A stretch of DNA of 42,984 nt from Paenibacillus cellulosilyticus. Lineage in GTDB: Bacteria; Bacillota; Bacilli; Paenibacillales; Paenibacillaceae. The notes beneath the pieces were generated by a model. That model saw only the letters and a program-made list of their open reading frames with translations, was not told the origin of the DNA and searched no databases. Below are positions 7,424-15,552 of the stretch, piece after piece. Both the position numbers and the translations under genes were made by a program. Every line of letters starts with the position of its first letter. The first letter of the stretch is position 1. The stretch spans positions 42,876 through 85,859 of the forward strand of contig NZ_QGTQ01000026.1 of NCBI RefSeq assembly GCF_003182255.1, read 5' to 3'.

Positions 7424-9367
7424 ATGACACAACTTTCTGTAACGTTAGCGAATCACCCATTGGAGCCGCTCTCGCGTGAAGAACTGAAGGCGGCCGTACA
7501 AATTCTGAAGGATCAACGTCAACTGACGGAGGCGGACCGCTTCGTCACGGTATCGCTGAAGGAGCCGAAGAAGGAGGTTGTGATCGGGTTTGATGGTACG
7601 CAGCCGTTCGATCGCGAAGTGTTCATTATTATTTTGAACAAACAACAGAATGCAACGTACGAGGCGGTCGTATCGCTCGCTTCTCAGCAAGTCGTCTCCT
7701 GGGTCCATGTGCCTGGGGTGCAGCCGATGATTATGCTGGATGAGCAAGTCGAGTGCGAGGCAGCGGTTCGCAAGAGTCTGTTGTTCATAGAAGCGCTCGA
7801 GCGACTTGGCATCGATACGCCGGAGCTCGTCATGGTCGACCTGTGGTCGCCGGGCAACTGGGGGACGGAAGAAGATGCAACGGTTCGTTTGGCAAGGCCG
7901 CTTTGCTTCCTCCGCAGCGATGAGAAGGACAACGGTTATGCGCGTCCGCTTCCGATTGTGCCGATTATCGATCTGAACACAATGGAAGTGCTTCGGGTAG
8001 AAGAGTATGAGTACACGGCCATTCCATCGAAGGAATTCAACTACACACCGGATCGTGTAGGTCCGCTGCGCAATACGATCAAGCCTGTTGAGATCACGCA
8101 GCCGGAAGGTCCGAGCTTCTCGATCAACGGCCATGAGGTGGAGTGGGAGAAGTGGAAGTTCCGCATCGGCTTCAATGCCCGTGAAGGTTTGACGCTCCAT
8201 ACGTTGTCCTACAATGACCAAGGACGCGAGCGTCCGATCATGTACCGCGGCTCTCTGTCCGAGATGGTCGTTCCTTACGGCGACCCGGGTCCGATTCAGA
8301 ACCGCAAGAATGCATTCGACAGCGGCGAATACGGCATCGGCCAGCTGGCGAACAGCTTGGAGCTTGGCTGCGACTGTGTTGGTTATATCAAATATTTCGA
8401 CGGCGTCATGTCCGACAGCCGGGGCGAGCTTTTTGTCATCAAAAATGCGATCTGCATGCACGAAGAGGACTTCGGCATTCTGTGGAAGCATACGGACTGG
8501 CGGACGAATGATGTTGAGGTGAGACGTTCCCGCAGACTCGTCGTCTCCTCCATCTCGACGGTTGCGAACTACGAATACGGCTTCTTCTGGTACCTGTATC
8601 AAGACGGCAACATTCAATTCGAAGTGAAGCTGACGGGCATTCTTTCCACTGCTGGTCTGCACCCGGGCGAGAAGCCGAAATACGGCAATATGGTAGGTCC
8701 AGAGCTGTATGCGCCGAACCACCAGCACTTCTTCAACGTTCGAATGGATATGCAGCTGGACGGCAACGACAACTCGGTGTACGAGGTGAACGTCGTCTCC
8801 GAGGAGCTTGGGCCAGATAACCCGCGTGAGAACGCATTCTACGCGAAGTCGACACTGCTTGAAACGGAACAACAGGCGAAACGGGATATTAAGCTGGAGA
8901 CGGCTCGTTACTGGAAATTCGTGAATGACAACGTGAAGAATGAGCTGGGCCAATCGGTCGGGTACAAAATCGTAACGGGCGAGAACTGCTTCCCGTTTGC
9001 ATCGGACAATTCGAGTCTTCTTAAGCGGGCCGGCTTCATCAAGCACCACCTGTGGGTGACGCCTTATAACGAAGATGAGCTGTACGCTTCCGGCAAATAC
9101 CCGAATCAGCATATTGGCGGGGATGGTCTGTCGTATTGGGCGGAGCAGGACCGTGATATTAAGAACACCGACATCGTCGTTTGGTACACGATGGGTCACA
9201 CGCACGTGCCTCGTCCGGAGGACTGGCCGGTCATGCCTGCGGCTTATATCGGCTTCATGCTGAAGCCGGTCAGCTTCTTCAACCAAAGCCCGGCGCTTGA
9301 TCTGCCTGCACAGCCGAAGAAGAACTACTGCGGCAGCAAGATGAAAGCGGACGGCTGCCAAAGCTAA
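7424..9367 (+). CDS. Copper-containing primary-amine oxidase (TPQ enzyme)
   Basis: A 647-residue quinoprotein amine oxidase that oxidises primary amines to aldehyde, ammonia and hydrogen peroxide. The topaquinone precursor is Y383 in the motif NYEY (382-385). The catalytic base is D299 in AFDSGEYG. The copper ligands are H433 and H435 (HQHF) and H594 or H592 (GHTHVP). The positions are within one or two of those in Arthrobacter globiformis amine oxidase. There is no signal peptide, so the enzyme is cytoplasmic like the Arthrobacter enzymes. The ATG follows GTGAGGGAAA. A small His/Met-rich membrane protein gene follows, and HPS/PHI genes lie 1.5 kb away. The substrate (methylamine, phenethylamine, tyramine or other) cannot be read from sequence. 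Confidence 0.95.
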   Translation: MTQLSVTLANHPLEPLSREELKAAVQILKDQRQLTEADRFVTVSLKEPKKEVVIGFDGTQPFDREVFIIILNKQQNATYEAVVSLASQQVVSWVHVPGVQPMIMLDEQVECEAAVRKSLLFIEALERLGIDTPELVMVDLWSPGNWGTEEDATVRLARPLCFLRSDEKDNGYARPLPIVPIIDLNTMEVLRVEEYEYTAIPSKEFNYTPDRVGPLRNTIKPVEITQPEGPSFSINGHEVEWEKWKFRIGFNAREGLTLHTLSYNDQGRERPIMYRGSLSEMVVPYGDPGPIQNRKNAFDSGEYGIGQLANSLELGCDCVGYIKYFDGVMSDSRGELFVIKNAICMHEEDFGILWKHTDWRTNDVEVRRSRRLVVSSISTVANYEYGFFWYLYQDGNIQFEVKLTGILSTAGLHPGEKPKYGNMVGPELYAPNHQHFFNVRMDMQLDGNDNSVYEVNVVSEELGPDNPRENAFYAKSTLLETEQQAKRDIKLETARYWKFVNDNVKNELGQSVGYKIVTGENCFPFASDNSSLLKRAGFIKHHLWVTPYNEDELYASGKYPNQHIGGDGLSYWAEQDRDIKNTDIVVWYTMGHTHVPRPEDWPVMPAAYIGFMLKPVSFFNQSPALDLPAQPKKNYCGSKMKADGCQS

Positions 9368-9436
9368 GCGCATAGTAGTTGATCGTATAGCAGCTAAGCA
9401 GCTAGGTCAAAGAAGCTCATAGAAAGGGGTGGAGCC

Positions 9437-9802
9437 ATGTCGCAGCTTGGTATGCGTTTGATGGGTTCGCGTAACGCCTTGCTTTCGGTCTATTCCACCG
9501 CAGGCGCAGCAGCCCTGCATCTTGTGCATTATTTGTCCGCCCCGATTCTAATGGGATCGGCGACAGAGATGCACGCGCATCATATGTCCGGGCAGGCGTC
9601 ATCAGGCGAAGGGTCATCGCTCATGATGAATATTCTGATGCTGCTGCTGTTCGTGGTCAATCTCGTCAGCATGTATTTTGCCGCACGACAATTGAATGAG
9701 GCGTACCGCCAGAGGAGCCAATTCACGAAGCATACAATGCTGTGCAGCAGCATCTCACTGCTCATACTAGCCGTTGGCATTTATACGATCATAACGCTGT
9801 GA
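9437..9802 (+). CDS. Small His/Met-rich membrane protein next to amine oxidase
   Basis: A 121-residue protein I do not recognise. It has three predicted membrane segments (about residues 15-40, 62-83 and 101-120). Between the first two is a loop with a cluster of potential metal ligands, TEMHAHHM (43-50), plus H28 and H31 in the first helix. AAAGGGGTGG lies upstream of the ATG. It starts 69 bp after the amine oxidase with no terminator visible between them, so cotranscription is likely. Given the ligand cluster and the copper enzyme next door, a role in copper supply or membrane retention is possible, but this is inference only. Confidence 0.75.
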   Translation: MSQLGMRLMGSRNALLSVYSTAGAAALHLVHYLSAPILMGSATEMHAHHMSGQASSGEGSSLMMNILMLLLFVVNLVSMYFAARQLNEAYRQRSQFTKHTMLCSSISLLILAVGIYTIITL

Positions 9803-9808
9803 TTAGGG

Positions 9809-9840
9809 AGGCTGGTGCATAAGCTGCATCAGCCTTTCCG
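9809..9840 (+). terminator. Terminator-like hairpin after small membrane protein
   Basis: AGGCTGGTGCA (9809-9819) pairs with TGCATCAGCCT (9825-9835) over 11 bp including one G-T pair, with a 5-nt loop. Only a short T/C tract follows, so its strength is uncertain. Confidence 0.6.
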
Positions 9841-9986
9841 CTCTTGGCTTAGAGTTAAGGTAGAAAAATTTACACGATCTTACCTATCCCTCTTGAACAT
9901 ACAGGTGGATCATACAGTATAATAGGCTTAATGTTAGTTTAGTTAACGTTAAAGTGACAGTTCGAACGATTTGGGGAGGTGCGGTC

Positions 9987-10760
9987 GTGTCCGTTATAAC
10001 GAAAGCTATTCAAATTTTAGACATGCTGGTACCACAGGGTAGTGATAAGGAAGTTAGCGTCACGACGATTAGCCGAGAGCTGGATATGCCGGTTCAGAGC
10101 GTGCACCGCATCCTGAATTCACTCTCCGAGCATGGCTTTGTTGCGCAAAATCAGAAGACGAAGAAATATAAGCTCGGCCTATCCATTATGAAATACGGCT
10201 TTCTCATGTGGGATAGCCTCATGTTCCGTTCCATCTCGCGCCCGTTCATGGAGGAGCTGAGCCGCCATACGAAGGAAACGATCTATCTTGCCTCTCGGGA
10301 AAATACCGAAGGAGTCTATATCGACAGCATCGACTCACCGCAAATTCTCAAAATATCCGAGCCGATCGGGCTCAAGCTGCCGCTTTTCATCGGTGCTTCG
10401 AATCGTGTCATCCTAGCTTACATGCCTCAGCCTCTACGTGACGCCATTCTATCCGAAGCGGACTGGGCCTCGCATCCGTCGTTGAAGCCGCTGACGCGCG
10501 AATATATCGAGAAGGATATGGAGCTGATCCGCAGCCGAGGCTATGCGATTACAGATGGGGAGATGACCGAAGGAACGACAGGAATTGCCGCTCCGATCTT
10601 CTCTTACGAGAACACGGTTATCGGCTCGCTCAATTGCGCAGGCCCATCCATACGGTTCACACCTGACAATGTCGAGAAATACAGCTTCTTCGTGAAGAAG
10701 TATGCCGAACAGATCTCGAAGGAGCTTGGTTACCGGAACCTGTACCGGATTCGAGACTAG
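9987..10760 (+). CDS. IclR-family transcriptional regulator
   Basis: A 257-residue regulator with an N-terminal winged helix-turn-helix (about 5-65, with ISRELDMPVQSVHRILNSL as the recognition region) and a C-terminal IclR effector-binding domain (about 75-250, with YLASREN, GITDGEMTEGTTGIAAP-like and SLNCAGP segments). The GTG at 9987 is chosen for the GGGGAGGT at 9973-9980; reading from 9954 would add 11 unsupported residues. It converges with hxlAB and follows the amine oxidase unit, so it could regulate either. Its target is not evident and the ligand is unknown; relatives sense small carboxylic or aromatic metabolites. Confidence 0.9.
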   Translation: MSVITKAIQILDMLVPQGSDKEVSVTTISRELDMPVQSVHRILNSLSEHGFVAQNQKTKKYKLGLSIMKYGFLMWDSLMFRSISRPFMEELSRHTKETIYLASRENTEGVYIDSIDSPQILKISEPIGLKLPLFIGASNRVILAYMPQPLRDAILSEADWASHPSLKPLTREYIEKDMELIRSRGYAITDGEMTEGTTGIAAPIFSYENTVIGSLNCAGPSIRFTPDNVEKYSFFVKKYAEQISKELGYRNLYRIRD

Positions 10761-10776
10761 CACTATGTATATATAA

Positions 10777-10835
10777 AAATAAGGCTGGCTTAACGAAGTG
10801 GTGTTGCCACTGCTCCGTTAAGCCAGCCTTTATTG
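10777..10835. terminator. Bidirectional terminator between iclR-type gene and hxlB
   Basis: AAGGCTGGCTTAACG (10781-10795) and CGTTAAGCCAGCCTT (10816-10830) form a perfect 15-bp stem with a small inner stem. ATAAAAAT lies on one side and TATTGTTT on the other. It separates convergent genes. Confidence 0.9.
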
Positions 10836-10866
10836 TTTATCAAGCGCACGAGCGCATTCAGACATG

Positions 10867-11427
10867 CTATTCCAAGTTCGCGTGATTGCCGAACATGGCG
10901 TCGGCACGTAGTCCGGTTCGCTCCATCAGCCGCAGGACGACGGCGTCAAGGACAAGCAGCATGCTCTGTTCGAACAAGCTCCCCATCGGTTGAATGGATG
11001 CTGCCGTCGTACCGGCTTCTTTGGTCGCGGCGGGCACATGAATGAGCGCGGCAGCCAGCGAGCCGATCGTGGATTCAGGCACGACGGTGATAGCCGCGAC
11101 AGTCGCCTGCAGCGACTGCGCTTTGCTAGCCATCGAGACCAAACCTTTCGTCTCCCCGGAACCGGAGCCGATCAGGAGCAGGTCGCCAGCTGCGATGCCT
11201 GGTGTCACCGTCTCGCCGACGACATATGCGCGGATTCCCAGATGCATCAGGCGCATCGCGAACGCTCGCATCATAAGTCCAGAACGTCCTGCGCCTGCGA
11301 CGAAGACCGTACCGGCACCGATAATGTGCTCAGCCAGCTTATTGATCTGCAGCTCATCGACAGACTGAAGCGTTCTTTGCAATTCCAGTAAGATAGCCGG
11401 AATTGGCGCAGCAGCAGTGGCCGTCAT
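10867..11427 (-). CDS. hxlB: 6-phospho-3-hexuloisomerase
   Basis: A 186-residue SIS-domain isomerase that converts D-arabino-3-hexulose 6-phosphate to fructose 6-phosphate, the second step of ribulose-monophosphate formaldehyde fixation. The sugar-phosphate loop is GAGRSGLMMRAFAMRL (about 45-60), with the second SIS motif GSGSGETKG (about 91-99). Length and order match known PHI proteins. The ATG lies 3 bp after the hxlA stop, so translation is probably coupled. Confidence 0.93.
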   Translation of the reverse strand: MTATAAAPIPAILLELQRTLQSVDELQINKLAEHIIGAGTVFVAGAGRSGLMMRAFAMRLMHLGIRAYVVGETVTPGIAAGDLLLIGSGSGETKGLVSMASKAQSLQATVAAITVVPESTIGSLAAALIHVPAATKEAGTTAASIQPMGSLFEQSMLLVLDAVVLRLMERTGLRADAMFGNHANLE

Positions 11428-11430
11428 GAA

Positions 11431-12063
11431 TTAGGCCTGCTTGATCAGCTGCTGCATTTGAGCAGCGACTGCTTTTTTATCCGATTGGCTCGTAATGCCG
11501 CCGCCAACGATGACGAGGTCAGGCTTCGCGCTGATGACTTCAGGAAGCGTGTCGAGCTTGATGCCGCCAGCGATTGCTGTTTTAGCATTTTTCACAACAC
11601 TCTTGATCGTCGCAAGGTCTTGGAACGAGTTCAGGCCCGCCGCTTGATGATCGTAGCCGGAGTGAACGCAGATGTAGTCGACGCCAAGTGCGTCAATCTC
11701 ACGAGCACGTGCAGCCATGTCTTTTACGTTGATCATATCGACCATAATTTCTTTGTTTTGTTTACGTGCTTCAACAACCGCGCCTTTGATCGTCGAGTCA
11801 TCGGATACGCCAAGTACCGTGATGATGTCGGCGCCAGCTTCAGATGCTTTCATGACTTCGTAGCCGCCTGCGTCCATGATTTTGAGATCGGCCAGCACTT
11901 GAAGCGAAGGGAAAGCGTTCTTCAATTCTTTTACTGCGTGCAGTCCTTCATTGATAACAACAGGTGTACCGATTTCAACGATGTCGATGAATTCAGCCAC
12001 TTCTTGGACAACCTCTACTGCTTCCGGAATGTTCACGAGATCAAGCGCTAATTGCAATTTCAT
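11431..12063 (-). CDS. hxlA: 3-hexulose-6-phosphate synthase
   Basis: A 210-residue TIM-barrel enzyme of the OMP decarboxylase superfamily that condenses formaldehyde with ribulose 5-phosphate. The family DxKxxD motif is D59-K61-D64 in ADLKIMDAG. The phosphate-binding GGI and VGGGIT segments lie near the C-terminus. AGGAGAG (about 12074-12080) precedes the ATG. It forms an operon with hxlB. Unlike B. subtilis, no HxlR activator gene is adjacent. Upstream, the non-coding stretch contains a 7-bp direct repeat at 11-bp spacing that could be an activator site. The pathway detoxifies formaldehyde or assimilates it. Confidence 0.95.
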   Translation of the reverse strand: MKLQLALDLVNIPEAVEVVQEVAEFIDIVEIGTPVVINEGLHAVKELKNAFPSLQVLADLKIMDAGGYEVMKASEAGADIITVLGVSDDSTIKGAVVEARKQNKEIMVDMINVKDMAARAREIDALGVDYICVHSGYDHQAAGLNSFQDLATIKSVVKNAKTAIAGGIKLDTLPEVISAKPDLVIVGGGITSQSDKKAVAAQMQQLIKQA

Positions 12064-12159
12064 AAGTTATATTCTCTCCTTTGGGATATTGGATTGGATC
12101 CGATGTGTCCATCTTAGTCCGTCAGGAGAGATTGCGGAAGAACGCACTTTCAAGTAATG

Positions 12160-12177
12160 GAGTTACCTGTGAGTTAC
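12160..12177. promoter_or_regulatory. Direct repeat upstream of hxlA
   Basis: GAGTTAC occurs at 12160-12166 and 12171-12177 (plus strand), one helical turn apart. It lies about 100 bp upstream of hxlA and 32 bp past the NCS2 gene end. It may be a regulator site for hxlAB; no clear promoter hexamers are visible next to it. Confidence 0.4.
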
Positions 12178-12208
12178 TATGGCAAGCTGTTTCGGGCTTA
12201 CTTGAGCC

Positions 12209-13585
12209 TTATTTGATCCGATCCCATTTCACCACATTGTCCACGACTAGCACGAGCAGAACACCGATAACAAGGCCATTCGACAGCAGCGGTGTCAGCA
12301 GCGGCGGCAAATCGGAGAAGGCCGATGCCGGCAGGTTCATAATGCAGATGCCTGTCAGGATGGGCAGCGCAATACGGTAGATCGTCTTCGGCGTGTACGT
12401 CGTGCTGGACAACGTGCGAAAGGCTGTGCCGAACATTTGCAGATAGGCCGCGAACAGCGCCGCGCCACCTACCGACAGCGGAAGCTGTACAAGCCAGCCG
12501 CTTAGGGCCGGAACGGCACCCACGATAATGAACAGGCCTGCACCAACGATGAGCGCTCCCCGCCGCAGTACGCGTGTATTTTCGAGAAAACCGATAGAAG
12601 ATGCGAATGTACCGAACGGAATAAGCCCGAAGCAGGCGGCGATTATGGAGAACGTATTTGTGAATAGAACCGAACGGATCGCTTCCTTCCTGGTCGATTC
12701 CCGCCCATAAAGCGTGCTGGCAGCCGTCAGGCTCGTCAGCGTGTTCATCATGTTCACAATACCCGCGAGTATGCTGACTACGAGAATACCAGCGTCAATG
12801 TGCGGCGTTCCCCACGGCATCCAATGCCAGATCGAGATGACATCGGTACCTGCGGCATCAATTCGGCTCGACTGACCGAAGATCAAAGAGTATGCAATCC
12901 AACCGAACACAATGCCGCCGAGCAGCGAGAACTGACCGAATACGCCTTTGCCTTTGATGTGAATAATTGCAACAACCGCAATGATGACAACAGACAGGCC
13001 GGCAATCGGCAGGTCGAACCGACCGCCTTGGTCATAGCCGACCATTCCTTTGAAGAAAGTGTTCTCGAGCTGGAAGGCGATTAAGAACAAGAAGACCCCC
13101 ATTACGCTCGGGGAAAATAGTCGTTTCATCACGCGGAGGAATCCGCATAATGCCAATACGATGACGAGCACACCAGAGATGATGAATCCGCTCGCTAGGC
13201 TCGCTGCGACCGTACCAAGGTCCATGCCCATCGCAGGTGCGGAGGCGCATATGCTAAGGACAAGCCCCCACCAGACGCCGGCGGGACCGTCCATTAGGGC
13301 AAATCGGTGCCCCCAAGCAGCCTGAACGATACAGACGGCGCCGGTCAAGATGAAGGAGCGCTGCATCGACTCAGCGATTACAGCGGGAGATAGGTCCAGA
13401 GCATGCCCGATCGATAGCGGCACCATGACCGTATTCGTAAAAATGAAGAACAGCCATTGCACGCCGGCAAGCAGCATACTGGCTGTCGATTGCGATGAAT
13501 TGCGTTCCAGCATTGTCATTCCAGCTTTCTTGTAGATGTAGTTCAAAAAGACCGCTTTTTGAACACTCATTTGTAATATGCGCAT
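12209..13585 (-). CDS. NCS2-family nucleobase permease
   Basis: A membrane transporter of up to 458 residues in the uracil/xanthine/purine (NCS2, NAT) family, with about 12-14 hydrophobic segments. The N-terminal region QWLFFIFTNTVMVPL and the QLENTFFKGMVG segment are typical. Substrate cannot be fixed: the NAT signature is not of the classical xanthine type. The start is uncertain: ATG 13585 has AGGTG about 9 bp upstream, but ATGs at 13570 and 13519 are possible, and the first 22 residues look unlike a mature N-terminus. It is transcribed divergently from a LysR regulator, which probably controls it through the palindrome between them. Confidence 0.85.
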   Translation of the reverse strand: MRILQMSVQKAVFLNYIYKKAGMTMLERNSSQSTASMLLAGVQWLFFIFTNTVMVPLSIGHALDLSPAVIAESMQRSFILTGAVCIVQAAWGHRFALMDGPAGVWWGLVLSICASAPAMGMDLGTVAASLASGFIISGVLVIVLALCGFLRVMKRLFSPSVMGVFLFLIAFQLENTFFKGMVGYDQGGRFDLPIAGLSVVIIAVVAIIHIKGKGVFGQFSLLGGIVFGWIAYSLIFGQSSRIDAAGTDVISIWHWMPWGTPHIDAGILVVSILAGIVNMMNTLTSLTAASTLYGRESTRKEAIRSVLFTNTFSIIAACFGLIPFGTFASSIGFLENTRVLRRGALIVGAGLFIIVGAVPALSGWLVQLPLSVGGAALFAAYLQMFGTAFRTLSSTTYTPKTIYRIALPILTGICIMNLPASAFSDLPPLLTPLLSNGLVIGVLLVLVVDNVVKWDRIK

Positions 13586-13650
13586 GTGAATGCTGCACCT
13601 ATGGTATCATGGGAGCAACTATATGAATAATATTAATAACATTCAAAAAG

Positions 13651-13667
13651 TATATGATAATCATATA
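13651..13667. promoter_or_regulatory. Candidate LysR operator palindrome
   Basis: TATATGATAATCATATA is a perfect 8-1-8 palindrome containing a T-N11-A motif. It lies in the divergent region between the NCS2 permease and the LysR regulator, 33 bp before the lysR-type start. A weaker inverted pair, TGAAT/ATTCA, lies at about 13624-13645. Confidence 0.7.
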
Positions 13668-13700
13668 GATTACATCGTCTTAAGCAGGAGTATGAGTCCC

Positions 13701-14606
13701 ATGGATATGAAACAGCTGCGTTATTTCATCGCATTGGCGGAAGAGCTGCAAGTGACATCGGCTGCGAATCGTCTCCATATGTCCCAGCCGCCGCTCAGTC
13801 AGCAGCTCAAGCTGATGGAGACCGAGCTGGGCGTCCCGTTGTTTATCCGCAATGGCCGTCACCTCGAGCTGACTGCACCGGGGCAGACACTGTATGAATA
13901 CGCGTTGACGATTACCCGGCTTATGGATCAGGCGCAGGCTGAGGTGCGGGAATCAGGTCTTGGGCTGCGGGGCAAGCTATCGGTTGGCGTCAATACGCTG
14001 TCGGATGAGCGGTTGCCGCAGGTGCTTAGCACGTTCCGGGAGCTATATCCGAATGTCACGTTCCGAATTCAACAGAACGAGACGAGGATGCTGGCCAAGC
14101 TTGTGAAAGAGAAAGCGTTGGATTTAGCTATTGTACGTCTGCCGATCGCGCTCGATGATTTCGATTACGTCGAGCTCGGGGCGGAGCCGCTTTATTTTGT
14201 GACGACGGACCCGTTGGACATAGGCGCTTCAGAGGCGGTCAGCTATGCGCAAATCGCACAGCATTCGCTTGTTTTGCCCACGACGGAGGGGCTTGGGTTG
14301 TACCATCTCATTCTAGAGCAGTTCCATATGAGAGGACTGTCCCCGGTCGTTGCAGCGGAATGCTCCGATATTGGCATGCTCATGGAGCTTGTCGTGTCCG
14401 GCTTTGGCGCTTCTATTCTTCCAGGCACCTCGCTTCGGCGCTATGGCGGTCATCGTTTGCATGTGTATACGATCGACGGGCCGCAGGATTTGTCGCGCTC
14501 CGCTTTAATTTGGCCCAAAGCGCAGTATTTGAGCAAAGCGGCACAGCGGCTCATTGAGCTTCTTAAGCCACAATCGGATGAAATTCGACAAAATTCACAA
14601 ATATAG
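13701..14606 (+). CDS. LysR-family transcriptional regulator
   Basis: A 301-residue regulator. The N-terminal winged HTH spans about residues 3-62 (MKQLRYFIALAEE, AANRLHMSQPPLSQQLKLMETELG, PLFIR). The C-terminal periplasmic-binding-like effector domain spans about 90-290. The ATG at 13701 has AGGAG 10 bp upstream; a closer ATG at 13692 lies only 1 bp from that site, and the earlier reading from 13590 is unsupported. It is divergent from the NCS2 permease gene with a palindrome between, the usual layout for LysR control of a neighbour. Confidence 0.9.
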   Translation: MDMKQLRYFIALAEELQVTSAANRLHMSQPPLSQQLKLMETELGVPLFIRNGRHLELTAPGQTLYEYALTITRLMDQAQAEVRESGLGLRGKLSVGVNTLSDERLPQVLSTFRELYPNVTFRIQQNETRMLAKLVKEKALDLAIVRLPIALDDFDYVELGAEPLYFVTTDPLDIGASEAVSYAQIAQHSLVLPTTEGLGLYHLILEQFHMRGLSPVVAAECSDIGMLMELVVSGFGASILPGTSLRRYGGHRLHVYTIDGPQDLSRSALIWPKAQYLSKAAQRLIELLKPQSDEIRQNSQI

Positions 14607-14695
14607 GATAGACAAATGTCTCCTAGCTTGCTAATATATAGTCAAATCTAAGCGAACCGTCGATGATGACGGCGCTGCATACATGACCGGATGCG

Positions 14696-14748
14696 AAGAA
14701 CGCATGCCTATACGCACGAAATACGTGCGATGGCTGCGTTCTTTTTTG
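14696..14748 (+). terminator. Terminator after lysR-type gene
   Basis: AAGAACGCA (14696-14704) pairs with TGCGTTCTT (14735-14743), with an inner CGCAC/GTGCG stem, and the run TTTTTT follows. It isolates the tad-like operon. Confidence 0.8.
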
Positions 14749-14820
14749 CGTTCCATGGGTGTTATGCGTCCTATGGATAGGCATCAGCGCTGACCGATCA
14801 GAAGAGGAGTTCGATCGTCC

Positions 14821-15552
14821 ATGAGTAAAAAACGAAATACAGCCGTCAGCTTAGCAGCGGCATTATTGTCAGGCGTGCTTGTCTACAGCATCTATGTGGT
14901 GCAGCTGCGGCATGTGCAGGATGAAGAAATGGTGCGCGTCGTTGTGCCGAATCGTTATATCGCAGCGGGCGAGCGGGTTACGTCAGATGATTTGTCCTAT
15001 ATGCAGCTGGCGAGATCATCAGTGAATGATTCCATGCTGTTGCAGCCCGCAGATGTGGATGGCTGGGAAGCGGTCGTTCCTCTCGGCGTGGATGAACCTG
15101 TGTTGAAATGGAAGCTGGATCGCTATCGGCTCATGCCGAATCGCTCAGAGTCCACGTTCCAAATTCCACGGAACTATGTGCTGTCCGTCTCCAACGGCAT
15201 TCGTGCTGGTGACCGTGTCATGTTGTATGCAACGGGAGAGAACACGCCTTCTGTAAGGCTGTTTGATGAACCAATAACGGTCGCATCGGTGAAGTCATCG
15301 AGCAACCTGGAAGTGGATAATGTCGATAAATCGAATCTAATGTCGCTTGCAGATAACGATAAAGATCGGATGTACGCTTCGCGGCGAGATGCGAATGCGA
15401 TGATTGAGTACGTCAATTTGAACCTAACGGAAGCGCAGTGGCTTCGAATTGACGAGCTGTGCAAGAGTGGTGGGAAGCTGGTCATCGCGTTCAGTCCGCA
15501 GTCGTTCGATATGGTGGATGCGGCTAATAGCGGGGGAGGTGATCAACAGTGA
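14821..15552 (+). CDS. SAF-domain pilus/secretion protein, CpaB/RcpC-like
   Basis: A 243-residue membrane-anchored protein. One N-terminal membrane segment (about 9-29) is followed by a SAF domain (about 38-115, with VVPNRYIAAGERVTSDDL) and a C-terminal CpaB-like part ending in a Gly/Gln tail. In Tad systems CpaB/RcpC is an envelope component of the pilus assembly complex. It is the first gene of a tight operon and overlaps the next gene by 4 bp. GAGGAG lies upstream of the ATG. The identity is inferred from domain and context; overall similarity is modest. Confidence 0.78.
   Translation: MSKKRNTAVSLAAALLSGVLVYSIYVVQLRHVQDEEMVRVVVPNRYIAAGERVTSDDLSYMQLARSSVNDSMLLQPADVDGWEAVVPLGVDEPVLKWKLDRYRLMPNRSESTFQIPRNYVLSVSNGIRAGDRVMLYATGENTPSVRLFDEPITVASVKSSSNLEVDNVDKSNLMSLADNDKDRMYASRRDANAMIEYVNLNLTEAQWLRIDELCKSGGKLVIAFSPQSFDMVDAANSGGGDQQ

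Noticed and set aside
7445-9373. 642-residue minus-strand ORF
   Set aside because: It is a shadow of the amine oxidase gene: antisense, Arg-rich, with no recognisable domain.
13586-13700. Purine riboswitch upstream of the NCS2 permease
   Set aside because: The leader is only about 115 bp, AT-rich, and lacks the conserved purine aptamer core; a LysR palindrome fits better.
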